64,000 nt of DNA from Heloderma charlesbogerti. Its lineage: Eukaryota; Chordata; Lepidosauria; Squamata; Helodermatidae. This document shows, piece after piece, positions 43,201-54,545 of this stretch (position 1 is the first letter of the stretch; each line of letters starts with the position of its first letter). A program made the translations under genes and the position numbers. The notes beneath the pieces were generated by a model that saw nothing but the letters and a program-made list of their open reading frames with translations, was not told where the DNA came from and ran no database searches. The DNA lies in the NCBI GenBank assembly GCA_026122225.1, contig JANEZZ010002877.1:2046001-2110000 (forward strand), in the 5' to 3' direction.

Positions 43201-44340
43201 TGTGTGAATGTATTTGTGGCATTTGACACTGGTCACACATTGGAAGGGAATCCTGGAAGATGACTGGCTTTCACAAAGTCCATCTTTGCAGGAATTTAGT
43301 ATTTAGTTTGATTAACCATTTTGTGATCAGCTTGGATTGCATTGCAGTGTACACTGAGATTGTGAGTGAAAGCTTCCATTGAAATTAATGTACCTAATGC
43401 CTTAAAAGAAAAGCCCAGAAGTTATTTAAAACTGGTTACCCTTAGGACACAATACTCATTTGAGACACACACACACACACACAATTTTGCTACTTGATGT
43501 CAAAATATGTAGAACTTTTTGTTGTTATTAATTAACATTATTTTTCTTCCCTCTAACATACTGCTGTCTTAATTGCAGAAAGGTGATTATGGAATGACAA
43601 AGCAACACAAAAAGAAAAATAAAACCTCCAATGAGATTATAACAGCCAACAGCTAACCATGAAAAAGAAACTTAAAAAAAAAATACACTATCCAATGATG
43701 TCACCAGTTTGAAGTTTCCCTGGGACTTTATTAAAATGTTTGTGACAGAGCCAATGTAAACCATCCTAAATCTAACACAGAGCTGAAAAAGACTGATTTT
43801 AGGGAATGTGAAGATATGGATCATTGGGTCTGTCGAAGCAGCATCTTGAGCCAATTATTGGTGTCATCTTGAGCCAATTTAATCAATCCAAGGGGGACTC
43901 AAGGGAGGGAGGGAGGAGGGTTATAAGTGTTGGTCAAACATTTGGCTCAAATGTAACCAGTGTCCAATATGTTGACGTGTCCTTTTTAGATTGTTGTTTT
44001 GCTGTGTCCTGTAACTTACTGATGGTTACTGACTTCAGTTGCTCCTTCACGTGACGATTGCTGTAGAATATTTTTGCAGAAAAATATGTACGGAGTTGTC
44101 AAGACAGTATTGTCACATTCCAATAACTTTTACCCTGTTTTTTTTAAGCCCTCAGTTTTGACACCCAAGTTCTAAATGCACTTACTTGAGAGTAAATCCA
44201 ACTGAAATAAATTAGTTGATTTCTAAGTACATGTACTTAGAATTTGGGGGCATACACATTTCTGTGCTTTAAACGATTCCTCCTATGTACTGTAAGTTGG
44301 GTTTTGTTATGCCACCATCTTTTAAAATATGTTTGAATTT
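43201..44340. other. Unassigned non-coding stretch
   Basis: No gene. A (CA)n microsatellite lies at 43464-43483 and a GGGA-rich run near 43908. A decayed 'cttacttgagagtaaatcca' palindromic MITE trace is at about 44180. Confidence 0.4.
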
Positions 44341-44605
44341 TATTTTTATATATATATACATACATACATACATGTATATATATATTTTGCACAAATTGCT
44401 CAGAAATGTATGCAAATTGCTCAGAAATCTGTGCAGTTTGCAGAACCTGTGGAAAAATGTGCAAAATGCCTGGAAAACCTGTGAATTGGCACAACTCAGT
44501 CTGCAGATCAAGTTGGACAGTGGGAACCAAAACAAAGCCTGGGGGGCCAAACCTAGGAAAACCCATCGAACTCCACCTGCCAAACAGATTTTCCTGACAT
44601 CCCTA
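44341..44605. mobile_element. TAGGGATG-family element, one end preserved
   Basis: The right terminus at 44605 reads CTGACATCCCTA, the complement of TAGGGATGTCAG, as in 33869-34271. The interior has repeated 'gcacaaattgctcagaaat' type words and a (TA)n/(CATA)n microsatellite at about 44347-44385. The left terminus is lost. Confidence 0.6.
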
Positions 44606-45129
44606 ATTTACAGATTTCATATGAATTCTGCCCATCCTCACTCCAGTTTTGAATCGAAAGTCCCACTGACAGCATTCAAAGTGGGTTTGGTCATGAGTAA
44701 CTTGGACCATTGACATGAAGCCTGAGGCCATGCATATTTATTCAAAAGCAAGTCCCACTGAATTTATTGGGATTTTCTCCCAAGTAAGGGTCAAACTAGA
44801 CATTACACTTAATGCAGAGTTTAGCAACTACATCATGAGATATATTTATTTTCTAATACCAGGCATGGGGGGTGGGATTTTTATTAGTACTGCATGTACG
44901 GGAAGAGAAGGTGTGCTGTAATGCGCACGCATTCACTTCCATGAAAGGAGAGACCATGTGCTCTCAAAGGATGTGTATAGAAAGCTGCTGTGTCCACTAA
45001 AATGAATGGGACAGGCCTTGAGGTCAGGAGAGTTCCATATATGTACCGAAATTGCTGCACCTACAGAAAAGATTGGAAGTATTTAGAATTGGAATCTCTC
45101 ATATTCACTTAGCCACATAAATACCAACA
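44606..45129. other. Unassigned stretch with MITE trace
   Basis: 'agtcccactgaatttattgg' at 44749 with 'ctcccaagtaagggt' at 44777 is a decayed copy of the GGAGTAAGTCCCATTGAA palindrome (44730-44790). Nothing else recognised. Confidence 0.4.
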
Positions 45130-45510
45130 CAGTAGCCCTGTTCACTCCTTCCTCTGTACCAGATGCACTTCCCATCACATGAGGAGGGTGGGATGAGCCC
45201 ATTGCCCCCCCATCTCCAACACCATTCCTGCAGCCTCCCCCCACCTCCACCTCTACACACATACATGCGGAGGGCTGAGCTTCTGCAACAGGGAACCTTG
45301 ATTACTCAGGCACTAATCTACTAGGGTTGTAAACTGCATGGCGGGGGGGGAGTAGAAAAGGCTGCCCACTTTAGAAATTCACCCCCCCCAACATGTGGAA
45401 GGATGCAGGAATGGTGAAGAGGGACCTATGGGAGGAGGTGGGGCCAATTGGCTCATCCCCACTCTCCCCCTCCCACAATGGTAATTGTGTGTATGTGGCG
45501 GAGAGAGAAT
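45130..45510. mobile_element. Fold-back MITE related to 2022-2290
   Basis: Left 'gaggagggtgggatgagccc' is matched in inverted order by 'gggccaattggctcatccc' on the right. 'gctgagcttctgcaacaggg' recalls 'gtgaacttctgcagcaggg' at 2070. Non-coding, interrupted by C- and G-runs. Confidence 0.5.
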
Positions 45511-45766
45511 GGCTGAACAGGGATTTTATGTATAGTCTATCTGAGATAAACAATTGTAGTTATGTCTGCATATCCATAAACGTATTGATAGCAGGTACAC
45601 ACTTAGTTATTTTCCCCAGTGATCACATGCAGGTCACCCAATGCCATCCCTTCTTATCATGAAATTATACATGCTATTTATAGTACACACCAACACAGGG
45701 CTTTTTTCTATTACCAATAGCAGATTGTGGTCTGCTATATATGGTGGTGATCCACAGAGCTACACA

Positions 45767-45808
45767 GAGGGGGTGTGCTGTTCACCCTTTTGAACAGCAC
45801 ACCCCCTC
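45767..45808. repeat. Perfect 17-bp inverted repeat
   Basis: GAGGGGGTGTGCTGTTC (45767-45783), an 8-nt loop, and GAACAGCACACCCCCTC (45792-45808). Perfect stem. Surrounding sequence is not recognised; it may be the core of a small MITE. Confidence 0.9.
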
Positions 45809-45895
45809 ACATATCACACTGCAGGTTAGTTTCAGAAGCAGTGTACCATGTGACATGAAAAACTACGCTTGAAGAAAAAAAAGTCAAAGGCTTCC

Positions 45896-45914
45896 GTGTG
45901 TGTATGTATGTGTG

Positions 45915-45951
<37 letters not shown>
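45896..45951. repeat. Compound (TGTA)/(TA)n/(GA)n microsatellite
   Basis: TG/TATG units followed by TATATATA and about eleven GA units. Produces chance open frames rich in Tyr-Ile and Arg-Glu. Confidence 0.9.
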
Positions 45952-46739
45952 TAAGTTGTATATTTATTTGCAATATCTTTTACCCTGTGCTTCAGCCAAA
46001 AAAGGCTCCCAGAGCAGCTTGCAAAGATCAGTAATAATGGGACAATTCTTTCCCACAAGCTTACTATCTAAAAGACACAACACAAAAGGAAAAAGGATTG
46101 GGAGGGAGGAGGAAAAAAGCAAAACTCAGGCACTAGTTCTTATAGATGCTCTTTCTGGCAGGGAGTGGTGAAGCAACCTCCCTGCAGCTGTTCCTTCTCT
46201 GACTGATATAAATATAGGGCTAGGTTGGTCTCCCCCTTGATGGGATGTTCTTCTTGGGAGGTAGAGGGTGCAGCCTTCCACTTGCCCTCAGTTCTCTAGC
46301 CAATGGATAAGCCAGAGTCTGCAGTCCCAGGGAAATAAATAAATATGGAAATAATAGTGCGTTTCTTTGGAACTGTCTATATTTCATGTACTTTTAAGAG
46401 CATCTCCCTGTCCACTGAACACAGTACTCAGTAAAACACTTCCTAGAAAACATCCACTTTTGGAATAGTTAATCCTGGAACAGGCAATGACATGGTGTAT
46501 TGTACAACCAATATTATTAAATGGGAATAGAATGTAAAACAATAAGACACACTTTTTAAAAATGAAATCTTAAAAACATCACATTATTCATTTTGCACTT
46601 CAAAGAATCTCAGTCTTGCAACTTTTTTAAAAAATATAATTGCTTAAATTTAAATTTATTCAAGGAAAGGGGGGGATTAGTACAAATTCATGTAGGCTTT
46701 ACACAAATCCCAGAAAAACTACTGTATTTCTACCAGTGA

Positions 46740-47559
46740 AAAGATGATGTGTGTGACGTTCCTGCTCCGTGTTATTCTCCCTCCAGTGTCCACCTGTTGA
46801 AACTGAAAACAAAACAACCCAGGACGTCTGCCTAAGCTTTGGCCAGCTGTCCTCACCAAATCCCAAAGCTTCAGCCCTTTTACTTTGTGTCCGAGATACA
46901 CCCAATAGGTTAAGTGGTTTTCTTTAACCAGTACAGGAGTAGTAACAGGAAAATAGACTTTTTGATCTGGTAGCATTAATAAATCAAACAAACATGTGGG
47001 ATTATATATATAATAAAACAACTAAGATTTTATTAAATACAAGAAGAGTTATATAAATTATTATTTAATCATCCTATACTTATTCCTAACCTACCTACCC
47101 GTTCTAAACCCTTCACAGATAACCCCACTCACTAGATGTACATTCACTGAATCCCTAAACCCTATCCAACCATTAAACTGTCTGTTCTCTCCATTTAAAC
47201 TCCTCAGAATTCTCTCTCACACAAGCTTCTCCTTTCATACACACACCAAAATTCCACTGACTCTAGCTTACCTGGATAACATTTTACATTTCAAACACAA
47301 ACATTTACATTATCATGCCTATGTTACAGTGTACATTTATAAAATGTACAGTGTACATTTATAAAATGTCAATGTAGTTATTCTTAAAATCGAAAACAAA
47401 TTTACCATTGCACTGAATAAATCTAGTTTGTCTTCAAACCTGGGGCAAAGAATCCCAACTTCATATATATGCTGAGGGGGTCTGAGCGGTGATGACGCTG
47501 CCATGTCATGCAGAGCAGCTCGCGGTATGCCCCTGTATATTGGGAACATGACCAGGACG
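46740..47559. other. Unassigned non-coding region
   Basis: No gene recognised. 47330-47370 contains a tandem 22-bp duplication of 'acagtgtacatttataaaat'. The 46740-47330 part could be an old LTR-like or DNA repeat, but no termini were identified. Confidence 0.35.
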
Positions 47560-47675
47560 GTGCTATTTCACTCATGTCCTACTTGTGGGCTTTCCCACAG
47601 TTTGGCCACTGTGAGAACATGGACTAGATAGGCCTTTGTCCAGCACAGCCATTCTTATGTTCTTATCTATGTGCC
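47560..47675 (+). mobile_element. CR1 3' terminus
   Basis: 'cctacttgtgggctttccca', 'ggccactgtgagaacatgga', 'ctagataggcctttgtccag', 'cattcttatgttctta'. This is the sense-strand 3' end of CR1, complementary to the fragments at 150 and 4919. Confidence 0.8.
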
Positions 47676-48969
47676 TGCGCATATGCAGTAGCGGATCACG
47701 TTCAACTAGTTCAATAATTTCCCCACTGGGACTCAAATAATTGTTTAACAGAGCTAAGTTGGCAAAGTAGTCCTTAGCCATTTTTAATTTCCACCACAAA
47801 CAGGGAATCAAGATTCCAAACACTCTGTGCATGTGGGGGGGGGGGGTTGGCGGGGGAGGAGTTTCAGTGAGCCACAAAATAATAAAACCACAAAATAATA
47901 AAATAAAACAATCAGTGAATAGGGAATATAAGACAGGACATCAAAAAGCTGATAGTCCAGAATTACTTTTACAATTCTAGAGCCTTCAAATGCATATTTT
48001 CTCAGTTTTGAACATTAATCTCTTTTGACACCTCATTAATCACATTTTTCAGTGGCAAAAACTGTTTTTAAATTCAGAATGTAAGGTATGTTGGCTTACC
48101 TTGCAGCTTTTTGTTTAACAGCTTGTCCAGAGCTCAAAACACACGCACAAAGAACAACAGTTCTGTAGTAACTATCAACTGGAGAAAAAACTTACTGAAA
48201 TATTTATAAGATCATTTTATACTATTTATTACAACAACATGATCACTGTTTTCTTCTCATGCTTAGCAACATATTTACAGTGGTATAAACTTCAGCTAGA
48301 ATCTGCTGGCTTGGGATCTGTAATGTATTATTTGCAGTAAAAGATCAGGTCCAGAGTTTAAATGTCCCCAGTTGAAAGTTTATACCAGTCAGGATAGAAA
48401 TTATTCTCTATGCCTAGGTTGAAGTACATTACTTCTTTATTGAATTAATTATGATAAGGATCATAACTTTAAACTAGGGGTGAGGTGCTGGCTTTCTACT
48501 AGGATTGCTTGAAGCAATTTTCATCTGAACATTTTTGTAGAGTTATTGAGTCTGGCAGGTTTGAACTTTATGAGAGAGTAACTCACTCCATAACTTAAAA
48601 GAGGTTGGACATTGATCCAGGCAAAGGTTTACCATATCCCATGTCTCTAGCCAGAAAAATTTGCACTGCATACTGAACAAATAACTGTAGAACCAAATGA
48701 AATACATCATATAGGGGGTTATTGGGTTTTTGTTTGGGTTTTTGTTTTGTTTTTTAAAAAGCAGGCTGGCCCTTTCCCAGTGAGACTGATCAGAGAGCTG
48801 TTTTAATATGACATCTCCCCTTCTTCTTTGTTCAGCATGGTGAGTGGCTAAATAGTTCTAAAAACAAAATAAAGCAAGAGAGAGAGAGACCTTACTTCTG
48901 TGAGCAAAACAAAATATCATAGCTCTAAAAGAGATTATTAACAAAAGCAGCAGTACACCACCAGGCCAG
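47676..48969. other. Unassigned non-coding region
   Basis: No gene recognised; AT-rich, with a poly-G run near 47835 and T-rich low complexity near 48725. Confidence 0.4.
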
Positions 48970-49031
48970 GCTGTGCAGTTCTAAACATACATCCCTGGGA
49001 GTAAGCCCTGTTAAACGCAGTGGGGCTGAAA
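48970..49031. mobile_element. Palindromic MITE (GGAGTAAGTCCCATTGAA type)
   Basis: 'acatccctgggagtaagccc' and 'tgttaaacgcagtggggctg', the left half of the family seen at 28231. Confidence 0.55.
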
Positions 49032-50884
49032 GCAAATAGGGGTGGGGCAAAGGAAAAAGAGGCAGGGCCACATATTTAAACTAAAACATGCCAGCATATC
49101 TGAGTTTAAATCTCTTAACTGCCAGAAACTAGGCCCTAGGAGAGGCATGTCAACTTTTTAGAATGGGAGAAAAACTATACAAAAGTCTGGAAACCACCAA
49201 ACAACCTGTGGTTTAGGGAAATAAAAACAACCTGTGGTTTAGGGAAATGGGCTGGAGCCATCTGGCAAACCCCAGAGGACCCAGTTGGAAACCCAGGTGA
49301 GCCAGTTTTGGCCTGCAGGTCTGAGGTTCAACACTCTTGGTGTAAGGGCTGCATAGCCACATGGAGAAAGTGTGTTGGCTGTGAAAAGTCCCATGCCACT
49401 TGGTACTCCTCTGCCAGCATTATTGCTTCCTGTACACCTGGTCATAGAAATGGAGCAAAACCATAGGCGGCTGTCCTAAATCTCAGTAGTGGCAGGACGT
49501 CAGCCAGGTTTGGGCCAAGACAAGGCAAGCTCAAGATGGAAGATGCAGACACCATGCTCTTCCACCATCTCAACCTTTCCCCCACCATTTCCCCCCCAAA
49601 TCTTAGCCCCTGACCACCACCCCACCACAGGAGGATAAAAAGCAGGAACCCCTCCATTGATGGCAATGGAGACTCCCCCCCTTTTAACTGGGGGGGGCAG
49701 ATTTTGGGGGGGAACAGTGTTTCTGTATATGCGTGTGTAGGGGGAAAGTTTAATCCTCCCCTCCCGGTGTACAGTGGTCCTGATCTGAATCAGGACTCCT
49801 GTACTGACACTAGAGTATGTAAAATGCTAGCTCTCAGCTACACACTATGCAATTAGAGTAATGTATACGTTGGCTCTTAGGCACTATGGGATGGTAGTAC
49901 TGAGTGGCATGAAGATTTCTGCCTCTTATGCTTCAGAACTTTGGCTACCCTTATTATAACTCATGCTCTTATTCAGAGCCCCATGTGTGATGTGAGAAAT
50001 ACATGGAGATCCTGCACAGAGGAGTTTCCCTGCTCACTCCAATGGAGGGGGCAGCTCTATCTGCACAAGACGATGCCTACACAGTATTTCCCCACTACTT
50101 AAACAATTGATCTTTTGGCCAGAGGACGGCTCTGTATACACTGAAGTCCCTGTGCTCACTGCTAATTCCTAGATCGAGTGTCAGTATTTTTTCCTTTCAT
50201 CTTACATCCAACAGATGTGTTGATTTTTTAAAATCCCCTTTGCATCGTGCTTTTTGGGCAGTGTGTGCGTGTGTGTGTGCGCGCGCACGTATAACACAGT
50301 TTGTTCCATGCCAATTTCTAATTGTATCAATTTATTCTTTATCTAGTACCATAATACATTTTATTACTGGATCAACACTAAATGCCAAGTTATTTTCCCA
50401 ATAAAGATGTTTGTTTATATATTGCCATTTCATATTTTACATTAAATTTTGTGTGTATTTCAGATCTGTTGCTATAGTTTGGAAGACATTCTAGTATTTA
50501 ATTTGAGCAAGAGTATTATTGACTAATGGGCTGTTACAAGAGACAGCAACTTAATTTAATGAGCAGGCTACATTAGATCTAAAGCAGACGTAGATTTCTG
50601 CTGTATGAACAGCTGAAGTTGGTCTTGTCAACAAGATGGAACTCGACTCCTCATAGGCTATAGCACCCACACAAATAGAGTGTGCAATGTTTTTAGAGAA
50701 TACACACAGAAATAGAGGGTATCATTAGCATCTTAGCAGTGGGTGATGGATAACATCTGTCCTACTTCTCATCAATTTAGAAACAACCACCCAACATGTA
50801 TTCTTCAAACTAGGTTGCATCCAGGGCACTCATGCATTATTTAAACTGGCTGAGAAACCATTTGGTGCAAACCTGCATAAATTG
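49032..50884. other. Unassigned non-coding region
   Basis: No supported gene. 49199-49250 has a tandem duplication of 'aacaacctgtggtttaggga'. A mixed GT/GC microsatellite is at 50261-50290. Minus-strand open frames at 49239-49666 are G-rich and lack motifs. Confidence 0.4.
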
Positions 50885-51045
50885 TGATCCAGGCTGACCA
50901 CAGCCCACCAGACAGTTATTGTAGCCTGCAAGGTGCTTGTCAAACCATTTGTTTTTGTGTTCCCAGGTAGGTCACAAGCCCAGGTTTATGAAACCCCAGT
51001 GGTTTGCCTTACATGGATGGTGGGCTGCGGTCATCCTGAGGGGTT
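50885..51045. mobile_element. Fold-back MITE-like element
   Basis: 'caggctgaccacagcccacc' at about 50891 is matched in inverted order by 'ggtgggctgcggtcatcctg' at about 51020. Non-coding; ends not resolved. Confidence 0.5.
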
Positions 51046-51073
51046 ACAAGTTCTACAGGCTTGATTATGTAGG

Positions 51074-51486
51074 TAGGATGACCACTTATGAATGGCCAAA
51101 AAAGGGAAATGCAATACCCCCCCAAAATGACACAAATTTGCATAAAATTTGCATATGCTTATTAATGATATTGGTGCAAATTTAGAAATAATTATTATAA
51201 TTTAACTAGAAATATAGTACATCTCACCATAGCAGGGAAGACCGTGACAAGGCGACCTGTGTGCCTTGCTCAGTCTCCTGTCTAGGTGCTGTTGATGGGG
51301 AATTTTATTGATTGATTGATTGATTTGATTTGTGCCCCACATTTCTACCAACGGCACTATAGGCAGCTTATAATCATATAATCATATAAATCAGAATATG
51401 AACATTTTATGTACATCGGTGTCCTATTTTGTCCTCTTTTGGTGATGTATGTCCTCTATTTTGGTGATTCAGAAGTGGCCACCCTA
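51074..51486. mobile_element. TAGGGTGGCCA-family elements in head-to-head arrangement
   Basis: 51074-51297 reads as the complement of the right two thirds of the family: TAGGATGACCAC, then 'catctcaccatagcagggaa', 'gacctgtgtgccttgctcag'. About 51405-51486 reads as the same right end in plus orientation: 'ggtgatgtatgtcctctatt', 'agaagtggccaccct'. So both outer ends are right ends. A LINE/SINE tail lies between. Confidence 0.7.
51298..51400 (-). mobile_element. LINE/SINE 3' tail, reversed
   Basis: (GATT)n, then 'gatttgtgccccacatttct' and 'accaacggcactataggcag', the complement of the tail at 27135-27275. Confidence 0.6.
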
Positions 51487-51692
51487 ATTGGAGTTGGTTA
51501 ATTAATACAGTTATGGAAATAGCCAAATAGGTGTGGACAGGAGAGCTGTCTTTGGTCTTATGTGATCAACTTTTAAAAAAACACCAGTAGAATCTCTGTA
51601 GCTCGCTAAGGTCTTTTACATTTACAAAGCAAGAATGCATATTCAGGATCTTTTCACAGTTAAGGGTTTTATGACTTACTTATGACTTAACT

Positions 51693-51833
51693 CAGGGGTG
51701 GGCAACTTGTGTCCCTCCAGCTGTTTTGGCCTACGACTCCCATCAGTCCTAGGCTAGCAAGCATAGCCAATGGTGGTGGATTATAGAACTTGTAGGCCAA
51801 AACATCAGGAGGTACACAAGTTGCCCACCCCTG
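51693..51833. mobile_element. CAGGGGTGG-family MITE with extended palindrome
   Basis: 141 bp with arms CAGGGGTGGGCAACTTGTG and the exact complement CACAAGTTGCCCACCCCTG. Inner arms contain 'gttttggcctacgactcc' and 'gaacttgtaggccaaaac'. The flanks are also complementary to each other (see findings), so a normal 8-bp direct duplication is not seen. Confidence 0.8.
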
Positions 51834-51889
51834 AGTTAAGGCATAAGTAATCCACGTTAAGGGATCATGAGCAGACACTCTGGCTTAAG

Positions 51890-52055
51890 AATGCAAGAAG
51901 CACCTTGCTGGATCAGGGAAGGTTCACCTAGTTCATCACAAGAATCCCAGTGGCCAACGGGTACAAGATAGTCCACTGGGAATTGGCTCGCAGTCCACCA
52001 ATGTACAGTGGCTTACCTTCTGCTGTACATTGGGCACTGTTGGAGATGGACTAGG
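51890..52055 (-). mobile_element. CR1 3' fragment
   Basis: 'gcaagaagcaccttgctgga', 'tcagggaaggttcacctag', 'cagtggccaacgggtaca' are the antisense CR1 3' end in diverged form. Confidence 0.65.
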
Positions 52056-53388
52056 GTGAGTAGGTTCATAGGGCCAGTCACTATCTCTTTACCTAACCTA
52101 ATTTGCAGTCTTGTTACAGACCCACCTTGAGGTCCTTGGAGAAGGGCAGGATACAAGTGTACAGTATGATGCAGTTATTATGAAACTATGGTGTGGGTGC
52201 CCTTTGGGGGAAGGCACAGGGTACTGGAAGGGTATATATGTAAATTTCCTGGGAGGGATAGGATCCAGAAGCCTTTCTCATGCATCAGCCAAGATTTGGG
52301 TGGCTTTAATGCCCCCTGGTAGCAGACTTTTACTGCTCCACATTGGGACTGTGGTCAAGGCTGCCTCACCGTCCCAATGGGATTTGGGAAGAAGGAAGTT
52401 CTTATGCCTCACTGTGTGGCTTTAGGAAGACATGATCCTATTCTACTGCTCTTTTAATGCCAGTGTGGGTTCTACCCCTGTCCACAAATCCTAGCATGTA
52501 ACAGCTGGCTGTATGAAGACAACTGCATGCAAGGAATGCTCCACATTCACCTGTGAAACAGAAGAAGGGTGCTGAGTTCTGAGAAAGCAATGGAAATGTA
52601 AAAGGCGGAGGGCTGAGTTCAAAATGTTTTTCAAACCCTGGTATAATGGATGGGTGAGAAAGAGACACTACTGGCACACCACAAGACACAGGACCTGTGA
52701 GGATGGGTAGAAAGGCATGAAGCAACATCAGGATCTGGTGTGGGAGGCAGACCATGTAATATATTGCATCAAAGGCATCAAATTCCTATGGTAAGCCTTT
52801 CCTTGAAGTGTAATGATCACCTGATTGCAATATAAAGACCAGAGGATTTAAATCCTCTTGAAAACATAATCCAGGAGAGAACAACCTCTTCAGTGTTGGG
52901 CACGAAAGCACTTGTGTGCCACCAGCTATGCAAATCTCCAGCTGCTGTTATCACTGCTCAAGGAAGGCCCTGTTCCAGGTTACTGCCAAAGGATGGAGCG
53001 TGTCTGCATCTCTGAGCAAAACAACTGATAGGGTGCAGTTTTTTTCAAAACCTTTACCTTGAGGTCGTTGGTTTAACTTTAATGGGATGCCTCCGAACCA
53101 CACGGTTAGAGAATTGCAGCCCTCGAGGAACTCAATGTTATCTCATGTCCTAAGGACAAACCTCAGAAAGGTCAGCATGTTCTCACTCTTAAACTGTACT
53201 GTATTATACTGGATTAACTGCCACACCATATTCTAAGCTGGTGAAAAGGCTATGCAGAAAATGTTGTAAGCACCGATGAAAAAAGCAGGTGTAATTGCTC
53301 TGTATGGTAAAATTTCAGGGAGGAATTTGACACCTTTATATAACAATAGCATCAACTGTCAACTGATCTCGAGGAATGGCATATCTAG
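52056..53388. other. Unassigned non-coding region
   Basis: No gene recognised. Open frames 52111-52425 and 52438-52755 have no recognisable domain. The text near 52128 ('ttgaggtccttggagaaggg', 'caggatacaagtg') resembles a SINE/LINE tail without poly(AAATA). Confidence 0.4.
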
Positions 53389-53553
53389 TAGGGTGGCCAT
53401 CTGTCCCACTTTACAGAGGGCAGTCCTCTATTCGAAGGGCTATCCAGCTTAGAAATAAAGAATCGTAAGAAGGGAGAGCAGGTCAACTCTAGGCCCCAGA
53501 CATCCACATGGGGGGGGTGTCCTTGCTCCTCCTCCCACTGCAAATGTTCTACT

Positions 53554-53869
53554 TAGGGTGATCACTTATGCATCACCAAAACCCAGGAAATGCATCACCA
53601 AAAAAAAGGGGGGACAAAAGAGGATAGCAATTTGCATTACTCTTGCATATGCATGTGTGCGTGTGTGTGCGCGCGCGTGCACACGCACATGCGTGTGAAA
53701 ATATAGAAATAATAACTATAATTTCAATGGAAATACATCTCACCATAGTGGAGAAGACTGGCCAGGTGACCTGTGTGTCTGCTCAGCCTGCTGTCTAGGT
53801 GGACTTTCTTCTGCTGGCTCTCCAAAATAGAGGACTGTCCTCTGCAAAGCAGGACACCTGGCTACCTTA
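53554..53869 (-). mobile_element. TAGGGTGGCCA-family element with 8-bp duplication
   Basis: A 316-bp reversed copy between TAGGGTGATCACTTATG and 'ggacacctggctacctta'. The flanks gttctact (53546-53553) and attctact (53870-53877) match at seven of eight positions. That supports hAT-type movement for the family. Contains a GT/GC microsatellite at 53653-53697. Confidence 0.8.
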
Positions 53870-54021
53870 ATTCTACTCCCAAGTGTCTCATCTTTTTATG
53901 ATACTGTGTAGACATGCCATTACCACTTGGTAAGATGGCCGTGTGGAGCCAGAAGTTGCTCTGGACAGCAGATTGAGCAATCTATAGGTCACCTGGTTAG
54001 TCTTCCCACTATGGTGAGATC

Positions 54022-54393
54022 TAGAGCCTTTGTACATGAGGCATTTATTGTGTGCTTGTGATTCCTCACTCGTGGTAGTTCACACAACGTCGTCATCCTC
54101 CAGGGCCTCTCCTGTGCTTTTGAACCATTATAGCATGGTGTGTGTTTTTTCCTAACAAGGAAAGTCTGGTATTTTTGTGAATGGCCGCATGAAACTCTGG
54201 TGTACTTGCAATATTTCACTATACCACAACACCACCTAGTGGTTGTGTAATGGAAAATATAGAAAGGCAGAGAAACCCTCCCCCCCCCCAAAAAAAACAT
54301 GTGTAAAGGAGCCAATCTTAATCCTACAAAGAATCTGGAAGCAGAAGCTTCAGTAAAGTGGTGGGTTAAAAACCTCATGTACAAAAGCCCCTA
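54022..54393. mobile_element. TIR element, TAGAGC(Y)TTTSTACATGAAG family, copy 2
   Basis: 372 bp starting TAGAGCCTTTGTACATGAGG and ending with the complement of TAGGGGCTTTTGTACATGAGG. Near-identical inverted ends; internal 'catttattgtgtgcttgtga' and 'caccacctagtggttgtgta' recur, diverged, in the copy at 19581-19925 ('gccacctagaagttatgta'). Non-coding. Confidence 0.8.
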
Positions 54394-54545
54394 TTGTATT
54401 ATATTGTATTTAACAAGTAAACTACAGTATATTTAAATTTGTATTTAAACATATATTTGTCCAAATCTGCATCCCTTTTTGACACCCCCCCCCCCCGCTT
54501 TTTGGTGATGCACTTCTTCATTTTGGGAAATGCATAAGAGGGCAG

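Larger units (their letters stand above)
45511..46739. other. Unassigned region with hairpin and microsatellite
   Basis: No gene recognised. Holds the hairpin at 45767-45808 and the TG/TA/GA microsatellite at 45896-45951, both listed separately. Confidence 0.4.
53389..54545 (+). mobile_element. TAGGGTGGCCA-family element split by two insertions
   Basis: Left end TAGGGTGGCCATCTGTCCCA at 53389. Text stops at about 53553, resumes about 53870 to 54021 ('cagattgagcaatctatagg', 'tcacctggttagtcttccca'), and again from 54394 ('ttgtattatattgtattt') to about 54545. The interruptions are a reversed member of the same family and a TAGAGC-type element. Confidence 0.7.

Noticed and set aside
43824..44054. 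Short secreted-type protein
   Set aside because: Hydrophobic end is chance; no start context, no homology pattern, and the frame crosses GGGA-rich low complexity.
46740..47330. LTR or endogenous retrovirus
   Set aside because: No TG...CA termini, duplication, primer-binding site or coding text could be identified.
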